From NCBI GenBank assembly GCA_040772885.1, contig JAXGXF010000014.1:1-56285 (forward strand): a stretch of 56,285 bases of DNA. Reading direction: 5' to 3'. This stretch comes from Pullichristensenella sp002068815. GTDB lineage: Bacteria; Bacillota; Clostridia; Christensenellales; Aristaeellaceae. The notes under the pieces were generated by a model. It had not been told where the DNA came from. It ran no database searches and saw nothing but the letters and a program-made list of their open reading frames with translations. A program made the position numbers and the translations under genes. Position 1 is the stretch's first letter. Every line of letters begins with the position of its first letter. Positions 16,137-23,509 of the stretch are shown piece by piece.

Positions 16137-17546
16137 TTACCTTCCGAGTTCGTCGAACCTCGCCATGATCGCGAGCGCGGGGTCGACCGGGACCGGGGCG
16201 CGCTTCACGTCCTTGGGGATTTCGATGTCCGGGCGCGGCGCGATCGACTTGCCCGCGAACTGCGGCAGCCACTCGCGCTCGGCCTCGAGCATCTCGGAGG
16301 CCATCCGGCGGATCTCGGAGAGCGTCAGGACCGCCGAGGTCAGCGGGTCCATCGCCAGCGCGTGCACGATGTGCTCGGGGTCGCCCGAGTAGCCCGCGCG
16401 CACCGCGAGCCGCTGCACGTTGATGTTCGTCATGTTGAGCATCGCGAGCTGGTCCGGCAGCTTTCCGACGATCGTCCTGTGCACGCCCATCGCGTCCGCG
16501 TAGAGCGGGCCCTCGGCGCAGCAGTCGACCGGCAGGTTCTCGATCATGCCGTGGTTGAGCACGTTTCCGTTGAAGCGGAACGGCACGCCGGTCTCGATCG
16601 CCTCGAGGATGTAGGAGCAGTATTCGACCGAGCGGCGCGGGAGCGCGATCGGCTCGTTGTCGAGAAGCCGCCCGCCGTACTTGTTCTGCACATAGGTGGA
16701 GAACTTGAAGTACGCGTTCGTCTCGCCGCCGAAGCCGGGCTCGTCGCAGTAGAGGTCGAGCGCCTTTTGGTTCTTGCGGAAGTACGGCAGGTACTCCGAC
16801 AGGTGGCCGGTCGACTCCGTGCAGAAGTAGCCGAAATTCCTGAGCACCTCGGCGCGCACCTTCTCGTTGATGTAGTGGCCGGGCTCCTCCATGACCTCGC
16901 GGAACTTCGGGTACAGATCGACGCCGTCCTTCTCGATCTGCAGGAACCAGCCCATGTGGTTGATGCCCGCGCACAGGAAGTCGACGTCCTTTTTGTTGAC
17001 GCCGCAGTAGCCCGCGATCAGGTCGAGCGTCGTCTGCACGCCGTGGCAGAGGCCGACGTAGTCGACGCCCTCCTGCCCGAGCGCCCAGCCGATCATCGCC
17101 ATGGGGTTTACGTAGTTGAGAATCAGCGCCTTCGGGCAGAGCTCGCGCACCTCTTTGCACAGCTCGCGGATGACCGGGATCGACCGAAGCGCGCGAAACA
17201 CGCCGCCCGGGCCCATCGAGTCCCCGATGCAGGAATCGACGCCGTACTTGAGCGGTATCTCGCAGTCGAGCGCGTAGGCGGTGTTTCCGCCGACCTGGAA
17301 GCACAGTACGACGTAGTCGGCGTTTTTCAGCGCCTCGCGCCGGTCGGTCGTGATCCACACCTTCGCGGGAAGCCCCTCCTTTTCGATGACCTTGTTGAAG
17401 AAGGCCTCGACCTGGCTCGTGTTCCTCGTCGTCGGCGCCATCAGCGCGAACTCGCTGTCCCGAAGCGACGGCGTGGCCATGATGTCGAGCACCAGCGTCT
17501 TGCAGAACACGATCGACCCCGCGCCGATGATGGCGATCTTTCTCAT
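16137..17546 (-). CDS. Glycoside hydrolase family 4 enzyme (NAD- and metal-dependent)
   Basis: GH4 enzymes cleave glycosides by an NAD+-assisted redox-elimination mechanism with Mn2+. The 469-residue protein begins with the Rossmann motif IAIIGAGSIVF. It has NYVNPMAM (144-151), the metal-site CHGV (167-170) and GINHMGW (194-200), and is of normal length. The tetrapeptide starting at Cys167 varies with substrate class in GH4. From memory, CHSV marks alpha-galactosidases, CHEV alpha-glucosidases and CHGx alpha-glucuronidases, so a uronic-acid or galactoside substrate is possible. I chose the ATG at 17546 because GGAGG lies about 9 bases upstream; the longer frame crosses the promoter. No phosphotransferase-system genes are nearby, so a non-phosphorylated substrate is likely. 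Confidence 0.88.
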   Translation of the reverse strand: MRKIAIIGAGSIVFCKTLVLDIMATPSLRDSEFALMAPTTRNTSQVEAFFNKVIEKEGLPAKVWITTDRREALKNADYVVLCFQVGGNTAYALDCEIPLKYGVDSCIGDSMGPGGVFRALRSIPVIRELCKEVRELCPKALILNYVNPMAMIGWALGQEGVDYVGLCHGVQTTLDLIAGYCGVNKKDVDFLCAGINHMGWFLQIEKDGVDLYPKFREVMEEPGHYINEKVRAEVLRNFGYFCTESTGHLSEYLPYFRKNQKALDLYCDEPGFGGETNAYFKFSTYVQNKYGGRLLDNEPIALPRRSVEYCSYILEAIETGVPFRFNGNVLNHGMIENLPVDCCAEGPLYADAMGVHRTIVGKLPDQLAMLNMTNINVQRLAVRAGYSGDPEHIVHALAMDPLTSAVLTLSEIRRMASEMLEAEREWLPQFAGKSIAPRPDIEIPKDVKRAPVPVDPALAIMARFDELGR

Positions 17547-17582
17547 GAAAAAATCCTCCGTTCTACTCCATTTTTTACGAAT

Positions 17583-17610
17583 ATTATAACACAACGGAAA
17601 CCGTTTTCAA
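17583..17610 (-). promoter_or_regulatory. Promoter and palindromic operator of the GH4 gene
   Basis: Minus strand TTGAAA, 16 bases, TATAAT. The spacer contains AACGGAAACCGTT (17593-17605), five-base inverted arms around AAA, overlapping the -35 edge. On the minus strand, TGAAAACG followed by GTTTCC differs by one base from the Bacillus catabolite-responsive element pattern. It is thus a likely site for CcpA or another LacI-family repressor. Confidence 0.65.
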
Positions 17611-17628
17611 GAGGGGAGCGGCAGATTT

Positions 17629-18648
17629 TCACGCGCCGCCCGAAACGTAGCGGAGGAGCTTGCGCCGCTTGCGGAAGCGGATGCGCTCGTAGACGAGTGC
17701 GAGGTCCGGCAAGAAGCAGAGCACAACGGCATAGACCTTCCGCCGGACGGGAAGCCACTTCCGGTTTTTCGTGCGCAAAAGGTCCGGCAACTGCTGCCGG
17801 AGGGCGCGGATATGCGACTTCCAGCAGGGGTGGCTGCGGAAGCGAGGGCAGTCCAGGATGGAGTTCAGGCAGACGATGCGTATGTGATAGGTGCGTCCCT
17901 TGACCGTCTCGGCGTGCTCGGGGAACTTCTCGCGCGCGACGCGCAGAACCTCCTCGTGCGCGGCCACGCGGTCGTCGACGGAGGTGTTCCCGCGCGTGTG
18001 CATGATGCTGTCCGGGCGCTGGCGGTAGAAGTACAGCGCGTCGGGAAGCACGTACAGCGCGCTTGCGCGCGGCAGCAGGGAGGGCATCAGGAAGGAGTCC
18101 TCGTGCCTGCGGCCCGGCGGGAAGCGCAGCCCGTCGAACAGATGGCGGCGATAGAGCTTGTCGCATGCCGTCTCCTGGATACCCCATTTCGTGTCCGCCA
18201 GCGCCCCGAAGATGTCATGGCTTCCCCGAATCATGCGCGGCGCGCGCGGGGCCCTGAAGATCGGCGCCTCGTCGTCATAGACCGCGAGGGAGGCGAAGGA
18301 CACGACGTCCGCGCCGGTCTCGACGGCCGCGCCGTAGGCCAGTTCGCAGGCGTCTTTGCGCAGGAAGTCGTCGCTGTCCAGGAACATCAGGTATTCGCCG
18401 GTCGCGACGTCGATGCCGGCGTTGCGCGCGCTCGAGAGTCCGCCGTTTTGCTTGTGTATGACGCGGACGTTCGCGCGCGTTCGCGCGAATTCCTCGCACA
18501 TTTCGCCGCATCGATCGGGAGAGCCGTCGTCGACGAGCAGGACCTCGAGTCCCTCCTGCATCGTCTGCTCCTCGATCGATTTGAGGCACCGCGGGAGGTA
18601 TTCCTCGACCCTGTAGACGGGGACGATCAGGCTGACGGCTGCGGGCAT
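17629..18648 (-). CDS. Family 2 glycosyltransferase (third of a tandem trio)
   Basis: Predicted inverting GT-A glycosyltransferase of 339 residues acting at the cytoplasmic face of the membrane. It has the N-terminal SLIVPVYRVEEYLPRCL, the nucleotide-binding LLVDDGSPDRCG and the metal-binding FLDSDDF motif. The C-terminal half (WKSHIRALRQQLP and a basic, partly hydrophobic tail) is shared with the two upstream paralogues. The ATG at 18648 overlaps the stop of the preceding gene by 22 bases, so the three are co-translated. The glycan is unknown: neighbours suggest a surface polysaccharide but no polymerase or flippase is visible. It ends 82 bases before the GH4 start. Confidence 0.88.
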   Translation of the reverse strand: MPAAVSLIVPVYRVEEYLPRCLKSIEEQTMQEGLEVLLVDDGSPDRCGEMCEEFARTRANVRVIHKQNGGLSSARNAGIDVATGEYLMFLDSDDFLRKDACELAYGAAVETGADVVSFASLAVYDDEAPIFRAPRAPRMIRGSHDIFGALADTKWGIQETACDKLYRRHLFDGLRFPPGRRHEDSFLMPSLLPRASALYVLPDALYFYRQRPDSIMHTRGNTSVDDRVAAHEEVLRVAREKFPEHAETVKGRTYHIRIVCLNSILDCPRFRSHPCWKSHIRALRQQLPDLLRTKNRKWLPVRRKVYAVVLCFLPDLALVYERIRFRKRRKLLRYVSGGA

Positions 18649-19652
18649 CGGGGGGCTTCCTTTCTGCGCAGAGCGCGCCTTTTGTGGAGCCGGGCGGCGA
18701 ACCCCGGGAAGAAGGCCAGCAATACGGCGTAGGCCTTTCGCCGGAGGGGGAGCCAGCGCCTCGAGCGAGCGCGCAGCACGCGGGGCAGGCTCCGGCGAAG
18801 CGCCCGGATCTGCCGCTCCCACGCGGGGATATTGCCGAAGTCCGGGCTGTCCAGGATGCCGTTCAGCACGAACAGCCGCATGTGGTGCGCGCGGGCCTCG
18901 GCGGCCCCGGCGAGCCCCGGAAAATGCGCGCCGGCGATGCGGGCGATCCGCTCGTGCGCCGAAATGCGCTCGTCGGGCATCGTGCCGCCGAGCGTGTGCA
19001 TGGCGCTTCCGGGCCGCTCGCGGTAGAAGTACAGCGCGTCGTCGATCGCTAGCGCGCGCTTTGCGCGGACGCACGCCTCGGCCAGCAGCACCGCGTCCTC
19101 GCCGCAGGAGAGGTCGGTCGGAAACGAGAGCCCCGAGAGAACCTCGCGGCGGAACAGCTTGTCCCAGGCGCCTTCAATCACGCCGTTTCGGTGGTCGATC
19201 AGCGAACCCAGAATCGCCTCGGGGCCGTCGATGCGCAGCGGCTGCGCGGGCGGGGACGACGCCCGAACCTCGACGTCGTCGCAGACGAACGCGAAGCGGA
19301 ACACGACGATGTCCGCGGAACTTCCGACCGCGGCCTCGTGCGCGACCTGATACGCGTCCCTGCGCACGAAATCGTCGGCGTCGAGAAAGCCTATGTAGTC
19401 GCCGGTCGCGGCCGCGAGCCCGGCGTTGCGGGCGCTGGACACGCCACCGTTCTGCTTGTGGATGGTGCGGACGTTTTCGTGCCTTTTCGCAAACTCGTCG
19501 CAAAGGTCGCCCGAGCGGTCGGGCGAGCCGTCGTCGATCAAAATGATTTCCAAATCCTCGAATATCGTCTGCTCCTCGAGGGAGCGCAGGCACCGGGGCA
19601 GGTATTCCTCGACCCGGTAGACCGGCACGATGACGCTAACCCTGGCCGCCAT
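18627..19652 (-). CDS. Family 2 glycosyltransferase (second of a tandem trio)
   Basis: A 341-residue GT-A enzyme of the same subfamily as its neighbours: VSVIVPVYRVEEYLPRCL, LIDDGSPDRSGDLCDEF, HKQNGGVSSARNAG and the FLDADDF metal motif. A C-terminal basic segment (RRSLPRVLRARSRRWLPLRRKAY) may lie against the membrane. It overlaps both neighbours (17 bases with the upstream gene, 22 with the downstream one). The central acceptor region differs clearly from the paralogues, which argues for a different acceptor or donor rather than a very recent duplication. Confidence 0.88.
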   Translation of the reverse strand: MAARVSVIVPVYRVEEYLPRCLRSLEEQTIFEDLEIILIDDGSPDRSGDLCDEFAKRHENVRTIHKQNGGVSSARNAGLAAATGDYIGFLDADDFVRRDAYQVAHEAAVGSSADIVVFRFAFVCDDVEVRASSPPAQPLRIDGPEAILGSLIDHRNGVIEGAWDKLFRREVLSGLSFPTDLSCGEDAVLLAEACVRAKRALAIDDALYFYRERPGSAMHTLGGTMPDERISAHERIARIAGAHFPGLAGAAEARAHHMRLFVLNGILDSPDFGNIPAWERQIRALRRSLPRVLRARSRRWLPLRRKAYAVLLAFFPGFAARLHKRRALRRKEAPRCPQPSA

Positions 19653-20637
19653 TGGTGAGGAGCCTCCTGTCCTTGCGGTGCTTCCAGCGCACGTACATCG
19701 ACACCGCGTCCGGCGCGAGCACCACCGCGACCGCGTAGGCCTTCCGGCCCCTGCGAACGAGCGGCGACTTCAGCCGGAGGATCGAGAACAGCCGCTTCCG
19801 GAGGAGCTTCCGCTGCGATTTCCAGCACGGGTGCGCGCGGAAGTGCCCGTCCGCGAGCATCGCGTCGAACAGCCGGAGCTCAATGATGTTGTAATAGCCC
19901 TGCGCGTCGTCGATGAACTCCGGGTAGTTCTCGCGCGTGACGTCGATGATCAGCTTCGCGGCCTCGAGCCACTCGCTGAGCTTGTCGCTGCGCATGCGCG
20001 TCAGGCTCATCGGGCGCGCCCGGTAGTAGTAGAGGGTGTCCGGGATGCGCAGCACCCGCCGCGCCTTGACGAACAGCAGCGGCAAGATGAACATGTCCTC
20101 GTAAATCGTGCGCTCGACGGGGAAGCGCACGCCGTCAAACAGCGAGCGGCGGTAGAGCTTGTCCCAGACGAAGCGCCGGTAATCGCGCCGGAACTGCGCG
20201 GAAAACGCCTCGGGGCCGCCGTCGAACAGCTGCTCGCGGCAGTCGACGACCTTCAAAACGGCCTCGTCGCCCCAGACGCTCGCGTAGCCGAAGCACACGA
20301 TGTCCGCGCCGCTGCCCTCCGCGGCCTGCACGGCGCGCTGGAAGGCGTGCTCCTCGACGAAGTCGTCGCTGTCGACAAAGCCGATGTAGTCGCCGGTGGC
20401 CAGGTCGAGCCCGGCGTTGCGGGCGCTGGACACGCCGCCGTTCTGCTTGTGGATCACGCGCGCGTTTAAATGTTCGGCGGCGAACCGGTCGAGCATGGCC
20501 GCGCTTTCGTCGGTCGAGCCGTCGTCGACGAACAGGAACTCGATGTCCTCAAGCGTCTGCGCGGCGAGCGAGCGAAGGCATCTGTCGAGGTACTTTTCGA
20601 CATTGTACACCGGCACGATGACGCTCACCTTCGGCAT
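19636..20637 (-). CDS. Family 2 glycosyltransferase (first of a tandem trio)
   Basis: First gene of the glycosyltransferase operon, 333 residues: VSVIVPVYNVEKYLDRCLRSL, FVDDGSTDES, HKQNGGVSSARNAG, and FVDSDDF at the metal site. The ATG at 20637 follows a GGAGGGATCG ribosome binding site. The frame is open for 65 more codons upstream through the promoter region, which I reject. The C-terminal section (WKSQRKLLRKRLFSILRLKS) matches the paralogues. Members of this subfamily often add sugars to capsular or teichoic-type glycans; the substrate cannot be read from sequence. Confidence 0.88.
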   Translation of the reverse strand: MPKVSVIVPVYNVEKYLDRCLRSLAAQTLEDIEFLFVDDGSTDESAAMLDRFAAEHLNARVIHKQNGGVSSARNAGLDLATGDYIGFVDSDDFVEEHAFQRAVQAAEGSGADIVCFGYASVWGDEAVLKVVDCREQLFDGGPEAFSAQFRRDYRRFVWDKLYRRSLFDGVRFPVERTIYEDMFILPLLFVKARRVLRIPDTLYYYRARPMSLTRMRSDKLSEWLEAAKLIIDVTRENYPEFIDDAQGYYNIIELRLFDAMLADGHFRAHPCWKSQRKLLRKRLFSILRLKSPLVRRGRKAYAVAVVLAPDAVSMYVRWKHRKDRRLLTNGGQG

Positions 20638-20670
20638 TTGCGATCCCTCCCCGGCTGTCTTTCCGAATCC

Positions 20671-20699
20671 AGTATAGCAGAATCGGCCGGGCAAGTAAA
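20671..20699 (-). promoter_or_regulatory. Promoter of the glycosyltransferase operon
   Basis: Minus strand TTTACT, 17 bases, TATACT, about 34 bases upstream of the first glycosyltransferase start. Confidence 0.6.
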
Positions 20700-20758
20700 C
20701 CGGTTGCGGGGAAGATATTCGAAAAATGGGCGTTCTGTTTGGAATTTGGAATTTTTTG

Positions 20759-20787
20759 TTGACTTTTGCGCGAAGAATTTGTATCCT
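20759..20787 (+). promoter_or_regulatory. Promoter of the sugar ABC transporter operon
   Basis: TTGACT, 17 bases, TATCCT, about 48 bases before the binding-protein start. The region between this and the divergent promoter (20700-20758) shows no gene. Confidence 0.6.
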
Positions 20788-20834
20788 ATATCGCATAAGC
20801 ATGGCAACATGCGGAAACGAGGAGGAGGACAACT

Positions 20835-21746
20835 ATGAAGAAGGTTCTTGTTCTGGTATTGGCGCTCGTGCTCATCTCGACGTCGGCGCTCGCCGCGGAG
20901 ATCGGCTTCCTGCCGCCGGCGATGACGAGCCCGTTCTACGCCGCGTGCATCGAGGGCGCGGAGCCGGTCGCGACCGCGTCCGGCTACGAGCTGCTCATCA
21001 TGGCGCCGCCGTCCGAGGACGACTACGCGACGCAGATGTCGATGATGGAGGACATGATCACCCGCGGCGTCGCGGGCATCGCGGTCTGCGGCATCAACCT
21101 GGATGCCCTGATCCCCGGCATCAAGAAGGCGAACGAGGCCGGCATCCCGGTCGTCATGTTCAACACGATCACGGTGCTCGAGGGCGTCGACGTGTACGCG
21201 TACTCCGGCTACAACCAGTACAACGGCGGCGGCAAGATCGCCGACTGGGTCAACCAGCAGACCGGCGGCCAGGCGAAGGTCGCGATCATCGAGGGCCTGC
21301 CCTCCGACTACACGACGCAGCGCATGGGCGGCTTCATCGACCGCTGCAAGGAGGCGTATCCGGGCATCGAGGTCGTCGCGACGCAGCCGGGCGACTGGGT
21401 CCGCGAGCTCGGCATGAACGCCGCGATGGACATGCTGCAGGCGCATCCGGAGATCTCGGTCATCTACGGCCTGTCGGACGAGATGGCGCTGGGCGCGGTG
21501 CAGGCGATCAAGCAGCTCGGCCGCGACGACATCATCGTCGTGGGGCTGGACGGAAACCCGAACGCGTTTGAGTCCGTGAAGGCGGGCGAGCTGACCGCGA
21601 CGCTCGACTGCGGCCCGGTCGCCATCGGCGCGAACGCGATCCTCGCGATCGTCGAGGCGCTTGAGGGCGTCGAGCGCACCGAGAAGATCATCGAGGCCGA
21701 GACGACGGTCGTAGACATTACGCTCGTAGACAATTACATCAAGTAA
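20835..21746 (+). CDS. Periplasmic-binding-protein (RbsB-type) sugar-binding subunit
   Basis: Extracellular receptor of a ribose/galactose-class ABC importer, 303 residues. A signal peptide (about 1-21, ending ALA) is followed by the two-lobed fold: GFLPPAMTSPFYAACIEGAE, GIAVCGINLDALIPGIKKA, AIIEGLPSDYTTQRMGGF and VVGLDGNPNAFESV. The signal peptide lacks a lipobox Cys, which is unusual for a single-membrane Gram-positive organism where these proteins are normally lipoproteins. An AGGAGGA ribosome binding site lies 7 bases upstream. It is followed by a hairpin, a repeat block and then the ATPase and permease genes. Sugar specificity is unknown. Confidence 0.9.
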   Translation: MKKVLVLVLALVLISTSALAAEIGFLPPAMTSPFYAACIEGAEPVATASGYELLIMAPPSEDDYATQMSMMEDMITRGVAGIAVCGINLDALIPGIKKANEAGIPVVMFNTITVLEGVDVYAYSGYNQYNGGGKIADWVNQQTGGQAKVAIIEGLPSDYTTQRMGGFIDRCKEAYPGIEVVATQPGDWVRELGMNAAMDMLQAHPEISVIYGLSDEMALGAVQAIKQLGRDDIIVVGLDGNPNAFESVKAGELTATLDCGPVAIGANAILAIVEALEGVERTEKIIEAETTVVDITLVDNYIK

Positions 21747-21765
21747 TTCCGCGACCCGACCTCCC

Positions 21766-21791
21766 GCGGCGGCGCGCTCTTGCGCCGCCGC
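21766..21791 (+). repeat. Stem-loop after the binding-protein gene
   Basis: Perfect 10-bp GC-only inverted repeat (21766-21775 and 21782-21791) with a 6-base loop, 19 bases after the stop codon and without a T run. It is likely an mRNA-stabilising or partial-termination hairpin. Confidence 0.75.
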
Positions 21792-21802
21792 TGGGTGGTT
21801 GT

Positions 21803-21975
21803 ATGGAGGCCTCGCCGAAGGCGGAGCCGGAGGGCGAGGAACTCGTCCGCAGCCCGGAACCCGCGCTTCGCGCAGCGGGCGGGCGAAATGGAGGCTTCGC
21901 CGAAGGCGAAGCTGGAGGGCGAGGAACTCGTCCGCAGCCCGGAACCCGCGCTTCGCGCAGCGAAGGGCGGGCGAA
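21803..21975 (+). repeat. Tandem duplicated 85/88-bp repeat with internal hairpins
   Basis: Two directly adjacent, nearly identical units (21803-21887 and 21888-21975). The second has a 3-base insertion and a few substitutions. The second unit contains two perfect inverted repeats: 21895-21913 (8-bp arms, 3-base loop) and 21951-21965 (CTTCGC, 3 bases, GCGAAG). The same hairpins are imperfect in the first unit. The 247-base gap between binding-protein and ATPase genes is filled by this block and the preceding stem-loop. No protein is convincingly encoded. Confidence 0.85.
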
Positions 21976-21993
21976 ATGAGGGGAGGACAGGGA

Positions 21994-23496
21994 GTGGCCG
22001 AATTTTTGCAGATGCGGGGCATCACAAAGCGATTCCCGGGCGTGCTGGCGCTCGACGACGTGCATCTGTCGGTCGAACGGGGCGAGGTGCACGCGCTCCT
22101 GGGCGAGAACGGCGCGGGCAAGTCGACGCTGATGAAGGTATTGTCGGGCGCGTACCACAAGGACGCCGGCGAGATACTGATCGAGGGCAAGCCCGTCGAC
22201 ATCCGCTCGTCCGCGGACGCTAAGAAGCTCGGCATAAGCATCATCTATCAGGAATTGAACCTGACCGAGCAATTGACCGTCGCCGAGAACATCTTCATGG
22301 GAAGGCCCATCATGCGCAACCGCCTCATGGTCAACTGGCGGCAGATGGCGCGGGAGGCGCAGAAATTGCTCGACGACCTGGGCATCGACATCGGCGCGCG
22401 GGCGCTGATACGCGACCTCGGCGTCGCGCACAAGCAGATGGTCGAGGTCGCGAAGGCGCTCTCGATCCACTCGCGCATACTCGTGATGGACGAGCCGACG
22501 GCGCCGCTCACAAACCGCGAAATCGACACGCTGTTTTCCACGATCCGCATGCTGAAGGCGCGCGGCGTGGCCGTCATATACATATCGCACCGGCTCGAGG
22601 AGGTCATGGACATCTGCGACCGCGCGACGATCATGCGCGACGGGCGCAACGTCACCGCCGTAAACGTCCATGAGGTGACGATCGACGAGATCATCCGCCA
22701 CATGGTCGGGCGCGAGCTCAAGGAGAAGTTCCCGAAGATCAAAATCCCGCTCGGCCGGGAGCTTCTGCGCGTCGAGCATATCAACGCCGGGAAGCAGGTG
22801 CGGGACATATCGCTCTCCGTCCGCGCGGGCGAGATATTGGGCATCGCCGGGCTTGTCGGCGCCGGGCGCACCGAGACCGCGCGCGCGATCTTCGGCATGG
22901 ACAGGAAGCAGTCCGGCGAGGTGTTCGTCGACGGCAAGCGCGTCTCGATTTCGCGCCCGCTCGACGCGATCCGCGCGGGGCTCGGCTTTGCGACCGAGGA
23001 CCGGAAGGGCGAGGGGCTGGTGCTCACGATGAACGTCGCGGGGAACATCACCCTCGCGACGCTCGGCGACTTCGCGAAGCTCGGGAAATTGAGCCTTCGG
23101 CGCGAGCGCGAGACGGTGCGCGAGTACATACGCAGGCTCAACATCAAGACGCCCTCGCACCTGCAGTTGACGCGCAACCTCTCCGGCGGCAACCAGCAGA
23201 AGGTCGTGCTCGCGAAGTGGCTGTTGAGCAAGTCGCGCGTGATCATCTTCGACGAGCCGACGCGCGGCATCGACGTCGGCGCGAAGATCGAGGTGTACAA
23301 CATCATCAACGAGCTGATCCTCGCCGGCGCGGCGGTCGTGATGATCTCCTCGGAGCTTCCGGAAATCCTCGGCATGAGCGACCGCGTCGCCGTCATGCAC
23401 CAGGGGCGCATCACCGGCATCCTCGAAAACGACGGTTCGCTCACGCAGGAGACGATACTCTACTATGCCACCGGCGGCGACCGCCGCACGGCATGA
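21994..23496 (+). CDS. Sugar ABC transporter ATP-binding protein (RbsA-type, duplicated)
   Basis: Energises sugar import at the inner face of the membrane. The 500-residue protein has two fused ATPase halves. The N-terminal half has Walker A GENGAGKST, a Q-loop within YQELN, and DEPTAPL. The C-terminal half has the degenerate Walker A GLVGAGRTE, signature LSGGNQQK and FDEPTRGIDVG. This degenerate second half is normal for RbsA/MglA/XylG proteins. I chose the GTG at 21994, about 7 bases after GGGGAGG; an in-frame ATG at 21976 is the alternative and would extend the protein by 6 residues. It lies 13 bases before the permease gene. Confidence 0.92.
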   Translation: MAEFLQMRGITKRFPGVLALDDVHLSVERGEVHALLGENGAGKSTLMKVLSGAYHKDAGEILIEGKPVDIRSSADAKKLGISIIYQELNLTEQLTVAENIFMGRPIMRNRLMVNWRQMAREAQKLLDDLGIDIGARALIRDLGVAHKQMVEVAKALSIHSRILVMDEPTAPLTNREIDTLFSTIRMLKARGVAVIYISHRLEEVMDICDRATIMRDGRNVTAVNVHEVTIDEIIRHMVGRELKEKFPKIKIPLGRELLRVEHINAGKQVRDISLSVRAGEILGIAGLVGAGRTETARAIFGMDRKQSGEVFVDGKRVSISRPLDAIRAGLGFATEDRKGEGLVLTMNVAGNITLATLGDFAKLGKLSLRRERETVREYIRRLNIKTPSHLQLTRNLSGGNQQKVVLAKWLLSKSRVIIFDEPTRGIDVGAKIEVYNIINELILAGAAVVMISSELPEILGMSDRVAVMHQGRITGILENDGSLTQETILYYATGGDRRTA

Positions 23497-23509
23497 GGGG
23501 GATAGAGAC

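Noticed and set aside
20625..22244. Minus-strand open frame across the sugar-binding gene and repeats
   Set aside because: It is antisense to an obvious gene, and its repeated peptide is only the translation of the duplicated 85-bp DNA repeat.
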